In this document: positions 1 to 22,365 of the stretch, piece by piece | Layout: each line of letters begins with the position of its first letter | Position numbering within the stretch: the first letter of the stretch is position 1 | Source: Bugula neritina | Lineage: Eukaryota > Bryozoa > Gymnolaemata > Cheilostomatida > Bugulidae | Direction of reading: 5' to 3' | Length of the DNA: 64,000 nucleotides | Assembly (NCBI GenBank): GCA_964035545.1 | Contig: OZ037767.1 | Span: forward strand, 21,889,628-21,953,627 | Translations under genes and position numbers: made by a program | The notes under the pieces: model-generated | Databases searched by the model: none | Told to the model about the DNA's origin: nothing | The model's input: only the letters and a program-made list of their open reading frames with translations

Positions 1-131
1 CCGCAGCGTATACTAGGTTACGGTTCAGCCCGGATGTTATCAAATATGGCGGAGATTTGCTGTTACGGCGCACGTTACGACAATGTGTGAACAGGGGGTA
101 CTGGGTAGAATTTAAAGAGAGGACAACTCAC

Positions 132-10340
<10,209 letters not shown>

Positions 10341-12353
10341 GACTGATGAAATCTGTAGCAATGGGGTTTAGCTGAAATCTGAGAGATTAAATAGCATAGC
10401 TGCATGTACATAAAAGTAACATTATTGGCATAAGATGATATTATAATTATTGCATTATTGCTATAGTTTTAAATGTAGCAGCAGCAGCAAAAAGGTATCG
10501 CATCTAAAATGTGAAAGAAAGTGAAAGAATCGTCAGGTGCAGTGTAATGCAAAAAAACGTTTCTGATGAGTATACTTAGTGAGTGTGAGAAACTAGCAAA
10601 ATTCAGGCTGCAGAGGAATGGTGTCAATTGATTGAAATGAGCGTGTAGAAATAGAAAAATGGAACTATCAAATTATATTAGGAGAACACGCATGCATTAA
10701 TGTAGGCACTAAACTGAATAAATTTTAAATGGATCAAATCTCAAGAGAACATAAGACTGGAAAAGTGATAGATATACCTGATTGGTAGTGCGAAAAGGCT
10801 TTACATGATCAGCACATTTAAAAGTGAAAGAGATGAAATTATGTCCATATAGAACTAGCTTAAATCTAGTTGATTTTAAAAACAGAATGTAATACCTTGA
10901 CAGCTTCCTGTTTAAACACTTTTTATTAAAAAATGACGGGTGTTGCCATAATACAAACACAGCTAACGAAGAAGTTGGGTGTGTACATTATATGTATGAT
11001 CGGCGAATAAAAAAGTAAAACTAATTTTGCCATAAGTGAAGTTGTATCTGATTTAGAGACTTAATTTGTTTTATTTGTCAGCATAATATCTTGTCAATTA
11101 ACAATTTTTTTCATTTTCGTACTTATATCTTTTTTATTTTTTCAGCATAAGATTCAGAAGATTGATTTGGTAAAAATTTGCTCACAGTAGTTTTAACCCC
11201 ATCACGGGTCTCTATTTGAATGAATAGCTTTGATGTGAAAATTAGAGCACCAACAAAATGGTTTAATTTGTCAAGATGCAAAGTCAGTGTACTCCAATAG
11301 TTACCAACCTACCAGCCTACCTGACCCAGGTCTACTCTCTAAAGACAGCATTTTATCTTTAAAACTGTTAACCCATTTAAAAACTCTGTTTTGGTTTAAA
11401 CAACTGCATGTCACCATATTAGGCTTTCATTTTCCTATAAATTTTACTTGATCAGACTCCCTCATTTAACAAAAAATTTAATACAGCTTTTTGTTCAACA
11501 TGCAAGCGAAGTTCTAGTGTGGCTGCCATATGAATACACTCACAATCAAAAAAGTATTCCCTCAAACTATTGAGGTGATTACTGTTTAAAAACAACCTCT
11601 GAAACAACATAATATTAAAAGATTAGGCATGTTTATAAGTTACAGTTGTATTTTGTTTAATAAAAAAACTTATCTTTACTTTTTGAATTGCCCTCGTATA
11701 TGATGTAAGGTACGAAACTGCACGTGGTGCAATTACTTGTTGGATGTTGGAAACTAGCAAAAATATGTAAATAAAAGGCATTACCATAAGTGGCAATATA
11801 AGTTCCGCTCATATCTTTAAAAAAGTGATCTCTCCTATCTTAGTGGACCTAGGCCAAGAATAGAAATTTACACTATCAATTTTAAAATGTTGTGATAGAA
11901 CCAATACTAACTAAGTTTTTTAAAACTTCTTTCATAATTGTTGAAAAATTATTTCATTAAATGCTATGCTACTAGATCTAGCTGTTGACTGAACAGAGCT
12001 ACACAAAATTGATTAAATTTATTTCATTTACACGTTAATTAAACATTACATAGAATTCTCGACTCAAAGTGGTAAACTATTCATTAAATTAATAAAACAT
12101 TAAAACCTCTGATTGGTTTTGTCAAGTGAGTATTGCATTTATTCTCTGTTTTGCTTATGTTACATGGGTAACAATTAAAACGTTTGTACACCTACTTGTG
12201 TGTAGATCAACGTAATAGACTTATGGTATGAGTCCATGAGTGCTGCCAAAAAATTAGACATAGGAGAAAAATTTAGCTGTATTTATTTCACTTACGATTA
12301 TTATATTTTATAAAGATGAGTGACTTATATAGTCAATAATATTCCAAAGGTCC
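10341..12353. other. Intergenic region upstream of glycosyltransferase copy 1
   Basis: AT-rich with no convincing gene. Short stretches around 10540-10640 resemble 49130-49170 and 49690-49740, upstream of copy 3. This suggests the duplicated unit included 5' flank. Confidence 0.35.
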
Positions 12354-14385
12354 ATTGCTCCGAAGGTGCATTATTCCGAAAGTGCATTAGTCCGAACATG
12401 TGCTGGTCCGAAAATTAGTAGACACAGAATTATATCACTTAATATCATAAATTTCACTCACAATATTGCTATATTGTTGCTAGCTGCGAGTGGCATGCGT
12501 GTTGCCTATCTGTGATTGTTTAGCCTGAGGTTACTTTATGAGACTGCCTATACATGCCATTGTGTCTGTTCCTTATAAACTAACTATGCAGCAAGCTATT
12601 CACCAGCCTGTCAGCTAGCAAGCCTATAATCAGTCTATTATATGCATCAGTATCTTCTCATCTTTAAGTGTTCACTGGAGCATGCATGAAGTGCTGCGCA
12701 ATGGTGATTAGTTAAAAAAAAATTAATTTTCAGTGTATGAATCACTTATGTATAGAGAATCTGTAAAAGCTATTGAAGATTTCAAAAAAATTGCTCTGAG
12801 CGACAGAGATATCTACAAAATAGTTTTTTAATTTTAGTTTATAGATGAGGTTTTATTTGGCAGGACTGAATTCTTATATATTATATATACTAGTAATGCA
12901 GCCTCAGCAAGACAGTTACAGTTACAAGGTTGCCCTTATCTGCATAATATCTTGTGGAGTTGTTTGGTTTGATGCACGGTGTGCAGCTTTGGTTATTTAA
13001 TTTTAAAATAGTGTCCAAGATGTTGATAGTTTGTTTGTCTTCAACGCTTATATTTACAGATACATATATTATTAAGAATAATATCATAGAATAATGTAGT
13101 TTAGCAGCTTACAGATAATTTTAGAGATTAAATGTGATATCAAATAAGTAACTGCCAAGTCAGAAATTCACTATTGCATTAAATACCAATACTTTTTTGT
13201 CGCTAACTTCAAATGCAACCTGTGTTTTATAAACTATGAGGTAAACTTTTATCAAGCTTATTATAAATACAGTACAGTAGACACAAAAGGTTTACTTGGC
13301 TTTAGTGCTTTTAATCTAGTTTTTCAATTTATAAATAGTCAACATGAAGGGTCTATATAAGCTGACTGCATGACTGTAGCTATAATGGAATTGCAGTCCT
13401 TAACTGTCATTTTTATATTAAACTGTGAACTAAAAATACTAATTAAATGCTAGTAAATGATATAAAAATGGCCAAAAACCAATATATCCGAGTAGCATTT
13501 AGGAAAATAATTGAAGCCAACAATTTCTAAAAGTTGAATGTTAAAGGGGTATAATAAGATATTGTGTGTAAGCCTTTTTCTATTGTGCCTAATATTTTCC
13601 AAATGTTCTGCAAATAATAAACAAACTGATAAAAAAGTTACAATTAACCTGTTGCATTGAAGCACAAATTAAATAAATAATAAATTTTAGGAATGATATA
13701 ATAATTTATAATGATTTTTTCAAATTATATTTAGCAAACATCAGTGTATCCTATATACAAAGTTGACTTTTATTGTAATGTAACAAGCACTGCTACCGCA
13801 GGAAAGCTTCAAATAAAACTATTGAGGTCAATGTAACAGTTGGGTGATTATCAATATCTAAACTTCATGCTATAGTCATGTAATTTGACTACCCAACTAA
13901 AATAGTGTAAAGCAAGTACAGAAAAATTTCAACAGTATGTTGTTAACTTTGTTCACCATTTCTTATTATTTTCATTGGATTTGTTGTGAATAAAAATTGA
14001 TGTACCATATATATGCTACAGGGTTTCATATTTAGTAGCACAAGCAAGCCGCAAGCATTTCTTATTATATCTTTTATTTTAAAGTTTATGTTGAAGTGAC
14101 AGAAGACAGAAATTTTAGCTATTATACTGTCAGTCAAATAAGATATTCTTATAATGAATAGGTTGCTGTGTACTTTGTTTATGGAGCAACCACAACGAAA
14201 TTGTGATAGATGATCTAGCTCTATAATTGAGGCAGCCTCATAAAGTAATCTCAGGCTAAACAATCACAAGTAGGCAATAGCAACTAGGAACAATATAGCA
14301 ATATATTGTGAGTGAAATTCGTGATATTCTCAGTGATATAATTCTGTATCTGCTAATTTTCTGACTAATGCACCTTCGGAACAAT
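12354..14385. mobile_element. Non-autonomous DNA element with long inverted repeats
   Basis: About 190 bp at the left end (12354-12560) recurs inverted at the right end (14220-14385), starting with TCCGAAGGTGCATTA. The left end carries three more short variants of TCCGAAnGTGCATTA. There is no transposase ORF. Interior parts (12480-12950) resemble the 36568-37323 insertion in element 3, so the two belong to one family. Exact ends and target duplication are uncertain because the right side meets an (AT)n array. Confidence 0.6.
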
Positions 14386-14765
<380 letters not shown>

Positions 14766-14834
14766 TAGTATAGTGCATGCATGTCCAAAATACTTTTGGA
14801 TTTCTAAGCTCTCAGTGCACACGTTGTTCAGCCA

Positions 14835-15475
14835 TGACCAATATATCTTAGGATATAATTAATTTTTTGTATTGACAATTGATAAAGAAGCATTCAACTA
14901 CAAAATTGTTCACATGTAAAATGAGAACTTAATTTCTGCGACAAGATATGTGACTAGCACGAAGCAAACGAACTAGTTGTGACTAGAGACTGCTACAATA
15001 GCAAATAATTAGTTAGTATGTTATATATGGGTTATACATCTTGAAACATGCAGTTGCCATACTACGCCATTATTCACTATACAATATTAGGAATGTATCA
15101 TAAATTCTAAATCTCAAAAGCAGGCCATACCAAAATTACTCAACTGGATATTGTTTACTTCGTTACAAACATTACTTTGCGCTATACAATAAAATATACA
15201 TAATTAGAATGATTACCAGCAAAAATCAACAAAACCCCAATACTTATAGTAAACTATAAATCCTTAATGCAACCTTAGGATAATTATCAACCAAGTGTTT
15301 AATGTTTGCAAAGATATCAACTTTATTACTCACCAGTTTTATAGCTGCATAGAGCTACTTGATGCTTATATAGTATTATTTCATCAACTAATAAAAATTT
15401 GTGGAGCTGTATACGTGACATGAAATTATATATTTTATCTTTTTAAAACAGTCAAAGTAATTTAACCTTAACTTA
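14835..15475 (+). repeat. Segmental direct duplication, unit 1
   Basis: Highly similar, in the same orientation, to 40965-41590 (for example the shared block beginning tatatgggttatacatcttg). No coding potential is apparent. The similarity ends at an (AT)n array here, while the other copy continues. Confidence 0.75.
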
Positions 15476-15477
15476 GC

Positions 15478-15478
<1 letters not shown>

Positions 15479-15563
<85 letters not shown>
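15479..15563. repeat. (AT)n microsatellite
   Basis: Left half of an AT array split by the element at 15564-16899; the other half is 16900-16964. Confidence 0.95.
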
Positions 15564-15566
<3 letters not shown>

Positions 15567-16899
15567 GTAAGGGGGGGGGCACAACGGTCATAGGGGTACA
15601 AAAAGCCGGCCAAATTGTGAGAGAACTTATTGATTTAGAGTTGTGATTTTTTTTCTTCATAAAAAGGTATTGACATAAATATTCAGCCATTGTAGTTTCA
15701 ACACTTGCGGAACATACGTGTTGAAAAGGCGAGTGAAAAACTGTTTTTACCTACTCTTTGTAAAATTTTTAAGATGCCGTTAAAGCTTTATAACTTTTTT
15801 CACTCAAAGGCAACAAGTCTAGATTTTACTGGTATTGTTGCCATTGCTTGTCTCTACATTGCTTAACTAGTATAACAGCAAACTCTAAAATAGATTTTCC
15901 TTGAGGCACATTTATGTTCAATTTGGCCACACCGGGCACAATGGGCCACGCTGACCGGGGCACAATGGGCCACCTGATTATTGTACCCTGATCACTGTTA
16001 TTAGTTTGTTTGCCCAAAAAGTTGGTTGAAATCTTACTAAAATCTATAGATATAGCCATTTCTGACCTTTTTGTAAAATATCAAAGACATCATGGTAAGA
16101 CTACAAAACTACTTAAGGTGAAGCTCCCCTAATATATACATCTGGTGAGGTTAAAGCTATGCTATTTTATACATAATACAAAACACTCTGGTGTTGCTAC
16201 TAGTAGATAGTTATGATATTCATTATATATTACACCATTGAGGGAATATACATGTATTTGACTAAAATAAATTGTGATTTGCTCATTCGCTCCCCCCTCT
16301 CCCTTCCGTACTCCAGCCACAAACCGAAGCCATGCATGCACCTTAGCTACAGTTCATAGAAAAAAGTCAACTTAGAATTTTGTAGTACATGTTACTAAAG
16401 TTTTTTTTCTGATAAAAGTTCCTCTGAGGTGTAAATAAAAGAAACATTTTTAGTTCTAAACAGTAGTGATAATGACACCATAGAACCGAGTGATATGCAT
16501 TTAATTTTGCCTTCCTCTGCTATCCGTGGTGGCACAAACTGTACAGCTAAAACATGAATTTTGCTTTAGATCTGAAAGAATATTTGTATTTATTTGTAAT
16601 ATTAAATAAATAAAGGTCAGATGTAACAAAATACGCAAAGTTTCAATATGTTTGTTGTGTTCCACTCAGTGGCCCATTGTACCCCGGTACCGGGGCACAA
16701 TGGGCCGATTTTTTCGTCATGAAAATTTCATTATTCTGAAAGTTGTGAGAAAGATAGAAACAACAAACTGATACCTGTAATAGACAACAGATGCAGCATT
16801 AAGACTAGAAATTATTGAACATGTAACTTGAAAATCAGATGAATGAGAGCAAAAAATGCGAAATTCGGCCCGTTGTGCCCCCCCCCGCCCCGTTACCCC
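15564..16899. mobile_element. DNA transposon-like element with G-rich terminal inverted repeats
   Basis: Ends are GGGGTAA plus a G-run plus CACAACGG on the left, and its inverse (CCGTTGTGCC, C-run, TTACCCC) on the right. It is inserted in an AT array, so a TA target duplication is plausible but not provable. The motif GGCACAAYGGKC recurs at both ends and four more times inside (near 15930, 15955, 16672 and 16690), like subterminal transposase-binding repeats. A minus ORF at 15826-16059 has no recognisable motif. Probably non-autonomous. Confidence 0.65.

Positions 16900-16964
<65 letters not shown>
16900..16964. repeat. (AT)n microsatellite
   Basis: AT dinucleotides between the G-rich-TIR element and gypsy element 2. 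Confidence 0.95.
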
Positions 16965-16970
<6 letters not shown>

Positions 16971-17346
16971 AAATTTACGCTTCACTGCAATCAATGGGTT
17001 TATTTATTGAAAGCCATTTCACCAGGTTTGCTAATTAATAAGAGTTTATTTACTACTAATGACACACGCATAAAATGAATAAAACTACTAACACAAAATG
17101 TTACATAAAAGAGAGCTAACAGTACACAACTTTACACTAGCATTATCAAGTCCTCTTTGCCGGCTACGCTGCCTAACTAGCTTCCACTACACGTTTGTAG
17201 CTCCCCCTACTAACTAATTGTTAGTCCTGTTTCATTGGCCGATACGGTGGTGCCATCCTGGTGACATGATGCTGGCTGCATCATGTAACTGCCCGAGTGA
17301 GAAGTATCCTTTCGATATAACTAATTCATTATTAAAAACCTTTACA
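16965..17346 (-). repeat. 3' LTR of gypsy element 2
   Basis: Starts TGTTG, ends TTACA, and matches 21953-22333 closely (shared block around gccgatacggtggtgcc). Confidence 0.88.
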
Positions 17347-17358
17347 TCCTCCCTTCCT
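17347..17358 (-). promoter_or_regulatory. Polypurine tract, element 2
   Basis: Minus strand AGGAAGGGAGGA lies directly inside the 3' LTR, where plus-strand DNA synthesis is primed in LTR elements. Confidence 0.7.
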
Positions 17359-17513
17359 ATCGAAAGGTACCTTCGTCAATTGCTAGTATAAAAATTGAAA
17401 AATGTACAAAATGATAATAAAAAATATAGTGACAGCAAGACTATAACACAGCAATAAGCATATAACACACACAATCTATTTACACCATCACCGGGAAGTA
17501 AGTACAAATATTG

Positions 17514-18450
17514 TCAGTCCGAATAAGGGATCACCTCAATCACGCAATAAGGACCCACGAACTTCGGCTGCAACTTAGCCACCTGTCCGCGCCGTCGGCG
17601 ATGACTGGTCATCCAGACCAAGTCTCTCACCTTGTACAAGGATGGGTCGTCAGGGTCACCACTCCTGACCTGCCTCTGCTGCTCACGTAGCACCTCCTGA
17701 GCCGTCCTCATGCGTTTCACGAGCTCGTCCACATAATCATGGACGCTGCTTTCTGGAGCCGTAACGTGGTAAGTCACGTGCTCAGGAACCCTTGTTTCTC
17801 TCCCCAGCATGAGAAAATTAGGGGTCTCCAGTGTACTGGAGTGAGGTGTACTACGGTAAGCTCACATGATTTGCGGCAGTACCAAGTCCCACTCTTCCTG
17901 GCTCTTACCGATAAGCAGGCTTCTCAGTGAGTCCCCTAGCATTCGGTTGTTCCTTTCCACAACCCATTCCCTTGCGGGTGATACGGGGTCGTTCGACTCT
18001 GGTTTACCCCCACGTTTTACAGAGATCGCTAATAAGTTGCGACTAAAACTGGGCGCCTTGATCAGAGTGTATTTGTTCCGGCAAGCCGAAATAACAGAAC
18101 ACCTGCTGATCTAAGGCTCTGGCCACCGTGGGGACAGACGCATCTGGAATAGCCAGCGCATCAGCCCACCGCGTGAAGTGGTCAGTTAACACCAGTATCC
18201 AGTTATTACCCCTCACTGTCGTGGGCATGGGGCGTACCAGATCTACAGCGACTACCTGCTACAGACGACCGGCATGGAGGCGGCGCCTCCCTGCGGTCTC
18301 AGTAAAGCGGCCATGCTTGCTAGCTTGGCATATCTCGCAGTCGGAGTCGGACATCCCAGGTCATACCGGGCCAAAACCACTGAAGTTGAAGACACATATT
18401 CACCCGCCCCGCTCCTGCATGAGCCTGCTTATGGGTGTCCCAGATCAACT
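17514..18450 (-). pseudogene. pol: Integrase, element 2 (fragmented)
   Basis: Traces of the HHCC finger (HKQAHAGA) lie near 18410-18450. The core start with DHFTRWADALAIPDAS and the second Asp (HSDQGAQF) is at 18228-18043, followed by a stop. The third catalytic residue region (VVERNNRMLGDSL) is near 17930-17970, and the GPY/F domain is at 17514-17810. The C-terminus is cut short at the polypurine tract. Confidence 0.75.
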
Positions 18451-18731
18451 CCCGCCTCAGAGCAGACGAACAGACTACCCTCTCTCATTCACAGCGATTG
18501 GTGCCGGCTGCTAACGTTATCGCTAACAGCCCATCGCCATTAAACCGGAGGGAGTCCCAGTGGTCACAGAAATATTTAAACTCTGCACACTTGACCCGCT
18601 GTTCGGCCTCACCAGGCCGCCGTCCCTCCTTTTTGGCCCGGACTAAGTCAGCTACTACCCCTGGTAACGTAGCTGGAAGTTGACACAGCTCCTTGACATT
18701 CCTGAGCAGCGTGGGGTTTGCATGAAGGTTG

Positions 18732-19436
18732 TTAACAGCTTTCTAGGGGCTTCGGCCAAAGTTGTCCTTCCTCCCAGCTGTACATACTTGCTTTCCCCAC
18801 CTGTTCTTCAATGTCCGAGCGAGGGGGTCCACCATCCCTACGCTCAATAATTTGGCATTGTTTACACCCATCTGCCTGGCGGCGGCTCAGTCCGTCGGCA
18901 TTACCGTGTTTCTTACCGGGTCGGTGTTCGATCCGATAAGAAAACTCTGCCAGGGTTTCCAGCCAGCGCGCTACTTGGCTAGATGGCTCAGCCCGTCGAC
19001 ACAGCCATATCAAAGACGCATCATCCGTTCGTAATCTGAACCTGCGTCCATACAGGTATGGTCTAAAGTGTTTCACCGCCTTGACTACTGCCAGGAGCTC
19101 CCTCTTGGTGGTACAGTAGTTCTTCTCAGGCGCCGACAGAGCCTTACTATAGTAAGCTACCACCACCTTGCGGCCATTTTGGACCTGAGACAGCACAGCC
19201 CCCACATTGTGGTTACTGGCATCAGTATCCAAAATGTACTCCTTTGCTGGATCAGGGTACGTCAAGATGGGCGCCTCCACCAAGCAATCCTTAAGGTGGT
19301 CAAATGCTTGCTGTTTTGTTTGTGTCCACTGCCATTGCACCCCCTTTGCTGTCAGCCGGTTTAGTGGCTGCGCAACTCCTGCGAAGTCCGGTATGTACTG
19401 ACGATAGTACCCTACCAGCCCCAGGAACGCCCACAA
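18732..19436 (-). CDS. pol: RNase H, element 2
   Basis: Starts with FLGLVGYYRQYIPDFAG and has ILDTDASNHNVGAVLSQ, TKRELLAVVKAVKHFRPYL and HRPGKKHGNADGLSR, the standard Ty3/gypsy RNase H blocks. Confidence 0.85.
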   Translation of the reverse strand: MWAFLGLVGYYRQYIPDFAGVAQPLNRLTAKGVQWQWTQTKQQAFDHLKDCLVEAPILTYPDPAKEYILDTDASNHNVGAVLSQVQNGRKVVVAYYSKALSAPEKNYCTTKRELLAVVKAVKHFRPYLYGRRFRLRTDDASLIWLCRRAEPSSQVARWLETLAEFSYRIEHRPGKKHGNADGLSRRQADGCKQCQIIERRDGGPPRSDIEEQVGKASMYSWEEGQLWPKPLESC

Positions 19437-19576
19437 TTCAGGGAGGTCGACAGGGACAGCCCAGTTCCTCTCAGGCCGTACCTTCTCGGGGTCGGTGGCG
19501 ACCCCGTCTCAACCAACTACATGGCCCAGGTACTTAAACTTTTGCTGCAACAATGTGCACTTAGAGGGCTTGAGCT

Positions 19577-20077
19577 TCAGACCAGCAGTTTGAAGTCTGT
19601 CAAACACCTCTCTGAGCCAACTGACATGAGTGTCGAAGTCGGGGAGATGACAATAACATCATCAAGATAGATGAGCATGGTCTTCCAGTGTAGCCCACTC
19701 AGGACCTGCTCCATGAGTCGCTGGAAGGTGGCCGGTGCAGACGTAAGTCCGAATAGCAACACCTTCCATTTCCAGAGCCCATCCCGAGTAGTAAACGCGG
19801 CCTTGTTCTGTGCATCAGGACTTAGGAGCACATGCCAATACCCGCTTAGCAAGTCCAACGTACTGAAGAACTTGCTACCAGCTAAGGCATCTAGCGACTC
19901 ATCGATTCTAGGAAGAGGGTAAGCATCCTGGATGGTCACGCTGTTCAGTTTGCGATAATCCACGCAAATTCTCCAGCTCCAATCATTTTTCTGAACCAGG
20001 ACAACTGGAGAGCTCGAAGCACCATGGGCTGGCTCAATCAGGTCTCGGCTCAGAAAGCCATGCACCTTTCTGCCCAC
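19577..20077 (-). CDS. pol: Reverse transcriptase fragment, element 2
   Basis: Contains WRICVDYRKLNSVT, KFFSTLDLLSGYW and catalytic YLDD (plus-strand 19658-19669). The frame is lost at 19577 and recovered in the RNase H ORF. Confidence 0.85.
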   Translation of the reverse strand: MGRKVHGFLSRDLIEPAHGASSSPVVLVQKNDWSWRICVDYRKLNSVTIQDAYPLPRIDESLDALAGSKFFSTLDLLSGYWHVLLSPDAQNKAAFTTRDGLWKWKVLLFGLTSAPATFQRLMEQVLSGLHWKTMLIYLDDVIVISPTSTLMSVGSERCLTDFKLLV

Positions 20078-20101
20078 TTCCTTTTCCTTCTCAGGACCTA
20101 A

Positions 20102-21142
20102 CTAGCGAGTCGGCTGCCTGAAAGGCACCGTTTCAGCCGCCAGGGGTATCTGATGACAGACAGCCTTCGCCAGGCCCATGTCATGATCGCCGCAACTGAA
20201 CACATCCTTGTACTCAGAGGGTAGCCGCGCCACTACCAGGCGTTCCCGCTTGCTCTCACAGCCATCACAGGCATCCCAGTACAACTCTACCAAGTGTTCA
20301 GGCACCAGCCCCCTGCCGTCCCTAGTGGGTACCCGTCGAGCCTCATCCGCTGTTTCAAGGGCCGGCCCGACATTCTCCTCCTGTATGGAGTGGAATTTCT
20401 CCACTAGTGACCCAGCCGGCACTTCTACCGCCTTCGTAAAAGGATTCACACACTGGACCAGGAACTCCCCCCGCGCATCCAGTCTATTCAGACTGTTAGC
20501 GAGCTGGACGCCCCCCAGTGCACCTTCTACCACTCCCAAATCGGAGATTTCCCTACAGTTCACTCTGCAGTGAACTGTATCACGGGAGCGCCCAGGTACA
20601 GTACAGTGCTGTACCACCTGCACTCCCCCCCACCAAAGGTCGGCCAAATCCGTCGACACAGGCCAGCTCACCCCCGCCATCACCACCGCCGACTTATTAA
20701 AATCCATGTGGCACCTATGTCCCTTCAGAAATGGCATGCCCAAGATGGCGTCCTCCTTGAGTTGACTGACGATGAAGGTCTCACTGATCGTCTGATCACG
20801 GACTCTACCAGTAAACTCTATCACGCCATAAAAAGCAATACATGACTCATCTGTCAACGTGCCTTGTTCCCCTTCATGTGGCTCCAGGCTAGCCCGGTCC
20901 CTAGCACTGAGTGTGTCAAACAGATGCCGGCTCAGAAGATTTGTGGTACACCCAGTATTTAATAGAAAGGTGGCAGCTTTTCCGGCAAGTTTACCGGGGA
21001 GGAAATAACTGCTCCCATATGACTGGGCGCTCACTGAGCGATTCGTCTCTAGAGGTGACACCTCGTGTGCACGGAGTTGGGAATGCACCTGTGCTTTTCG
21101 GTTGCGAGGGGGTCGTCGACGTTGCGTGGGCAAGCAGGTCAC
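20102..21142 (-). pseudogene. Protease and RT linker, element 2, with Asp-to-Asn active site
   Basis: Open for 346 codons. The catalytic loop reads FLLNTGCTTNLL: Asn replaces the essential Asp of DTG found in elements 3 and 4, so the protease is predicted dead. The EDAILGMPFLKGH segment follows. The C-terminal part is the linker to RT, ending just before the RT core. Confidence 0.8.
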
Positions 21143-21895
21143 ATCTGGTGGGTTGCTCTACTGTCGACTGTTCGCGTAGTTGCCTGATCTCGGCTAACAG
21201 CTCTCGAACCAAGCTTGTGGTCAAGCTAGTCGGCTCGTTGGCTGCCGCCGTGGCGACATGTAGAGTACTCTTGGCCAACAACGTCGACGTTGATACGTCG
21301 TCGTCGGCCTCGACTTGCTGTACTGTCGCCCCAGGCCGGCACGCACTGTCGGCTTGGAAAAAAGCATTCCCAAATCTGAGAGCTCGCTTCATAGTCTTGA
21401 CCTCAGCTACCAGCAGGTGTTGCTTCAGCCCTAGGTTGTTGATAGACTGGAGGAAAGCATCTAGTGCCAGACTCTGTCGACCATTTGCAGGCAAGTCACC
21501 ATAGGCGACTTGTGCTAGCCGCTCAACTACGGTAGCGTGCTCCCTCAAGGTAGTCTTAGAGTTTTTCCTAAGCCCTTGGAGCTGCACATGAGCATCTCGG
21601 GCAGTAAGCCCAAACCGAGCTCTTAACGCCTCAAAGATGTCGCCGACGTCTTGACCAATCCCATAGGGTTTGGCCGGCCCCGTCAGGCACAACCGTAGCT
21701 AAATCAGAGTAACCCAAGCAGGCCATCAACAAATGGCTGCCACATCACTGAACTCAATGATAAATTGCTCCACATCTTCTTTTCCTAAGAAGATGAGAGC
21801 TCGCAAGTGATACCTGTCCATAGGCAGCGCTGGGCCGCCTATGCCGTCCTCCATAGCTACTGGTTCTTGAAGAGGTAAATCCTCTTCGTCGGCCA
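20991..21895 (-). pseudogene. gag: gag, element 2 (broken)
   Basis: The first frame from 21895 has RYHLRALIF and DVEQFI. It is interrupted near 21700 and resumes at 21692 with FEALRARFGLTARDAHVQLQ, the capsid block shared with element 4 (RTRFGLTAREA). No CCHC zinc knuckle is visible, unlike elements 3 and 4. Confidence 0.7.
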
Positions 21896-21932
21896 TCTTT
21901 TACTCACTAGCTAGGAGCGTTTACAATAAATA

Positions 21933-21951
21933 AATCCCACGGCTGCCACCA
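21933..21951 (-). promoter_or_regulatory. Primer-binding site, tRNA-Leu type (element 2)
   Basis: TGGTGGCAGCCGTGGGATT on the minus strand, one base from the LTR. It has one mismatch to the tRNA-Leu(AAG) 3' end as I know it. Confidence 0.7.
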
Positions 21952-21952
21952 C

Positions 21953-22365
21953 TGTTGAAAATGTATGCTTTACTGCAATCAATGAGTTTATTTAATGAAA
22001 GCCACTTCGCCAGGTTTACTAATTGATAAAAGTTTATTTACTGCAAATTACACACACATAAAAGAATTACACTACTAACGCAAACTGTTGCATAATAGAG
22101 AGCTAACAGTACACAACTTTGCACTAGCATTATTAAATCCTCTCTGCCCTCTACGCTGCCTAACTAGCTTCCACAACGTGTTTGTGGCTGCGCCTACTAA
22201 TTAATTGTTAGTCCTGTTTCACTGGCCGATACGGTGGTGCCATCCTGATGGCATGATGCTGGCTGCATCATGCAACTGCCCGAGTGAGAAGTATTCTTTC
22301 GATATAACTAATGCACTACTAAAAATCCTTACAATATAATTAATACATTATTAAAAACTTTTACA
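21953..22365 (-). repeat. 5' LTR of gypsy element 2, with duplicated terminal unit
   Basis: Matches 16965-17346. The last 32 bp (an atataa...ttaca unit) occurs twice, so the LTR ends at 22333 or 22365; both ends are followed by atat. Confidence 0.82.

Larger units (their letters stand above)
16965..22365 (-). mobile_element. Ty3/gypsy LTR retrotransposon, element 2
   Basis: Minus-strand element with LTRs 16965-17346 and 21953-22333 (or 22365), a PBS next to the 5' LTR, a polypurine tract next to the 3' LTR, and gag and pol between. Flanks are atat on both sides, consistent with a 4-bp duplication in an AT array. Pol is broken into many frames. The protease Asp is mutated, the integrase has a stop inside its core, and there is no ORF3. 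Confidence 0.9.

Noticed and set aside
12361-12410. CRISPR-like short spaced repeats (TCCGAAnGTGCATTA)
   Set aside because: Imperfect, few, and part of a transposon terminal repeat in an animal genome.
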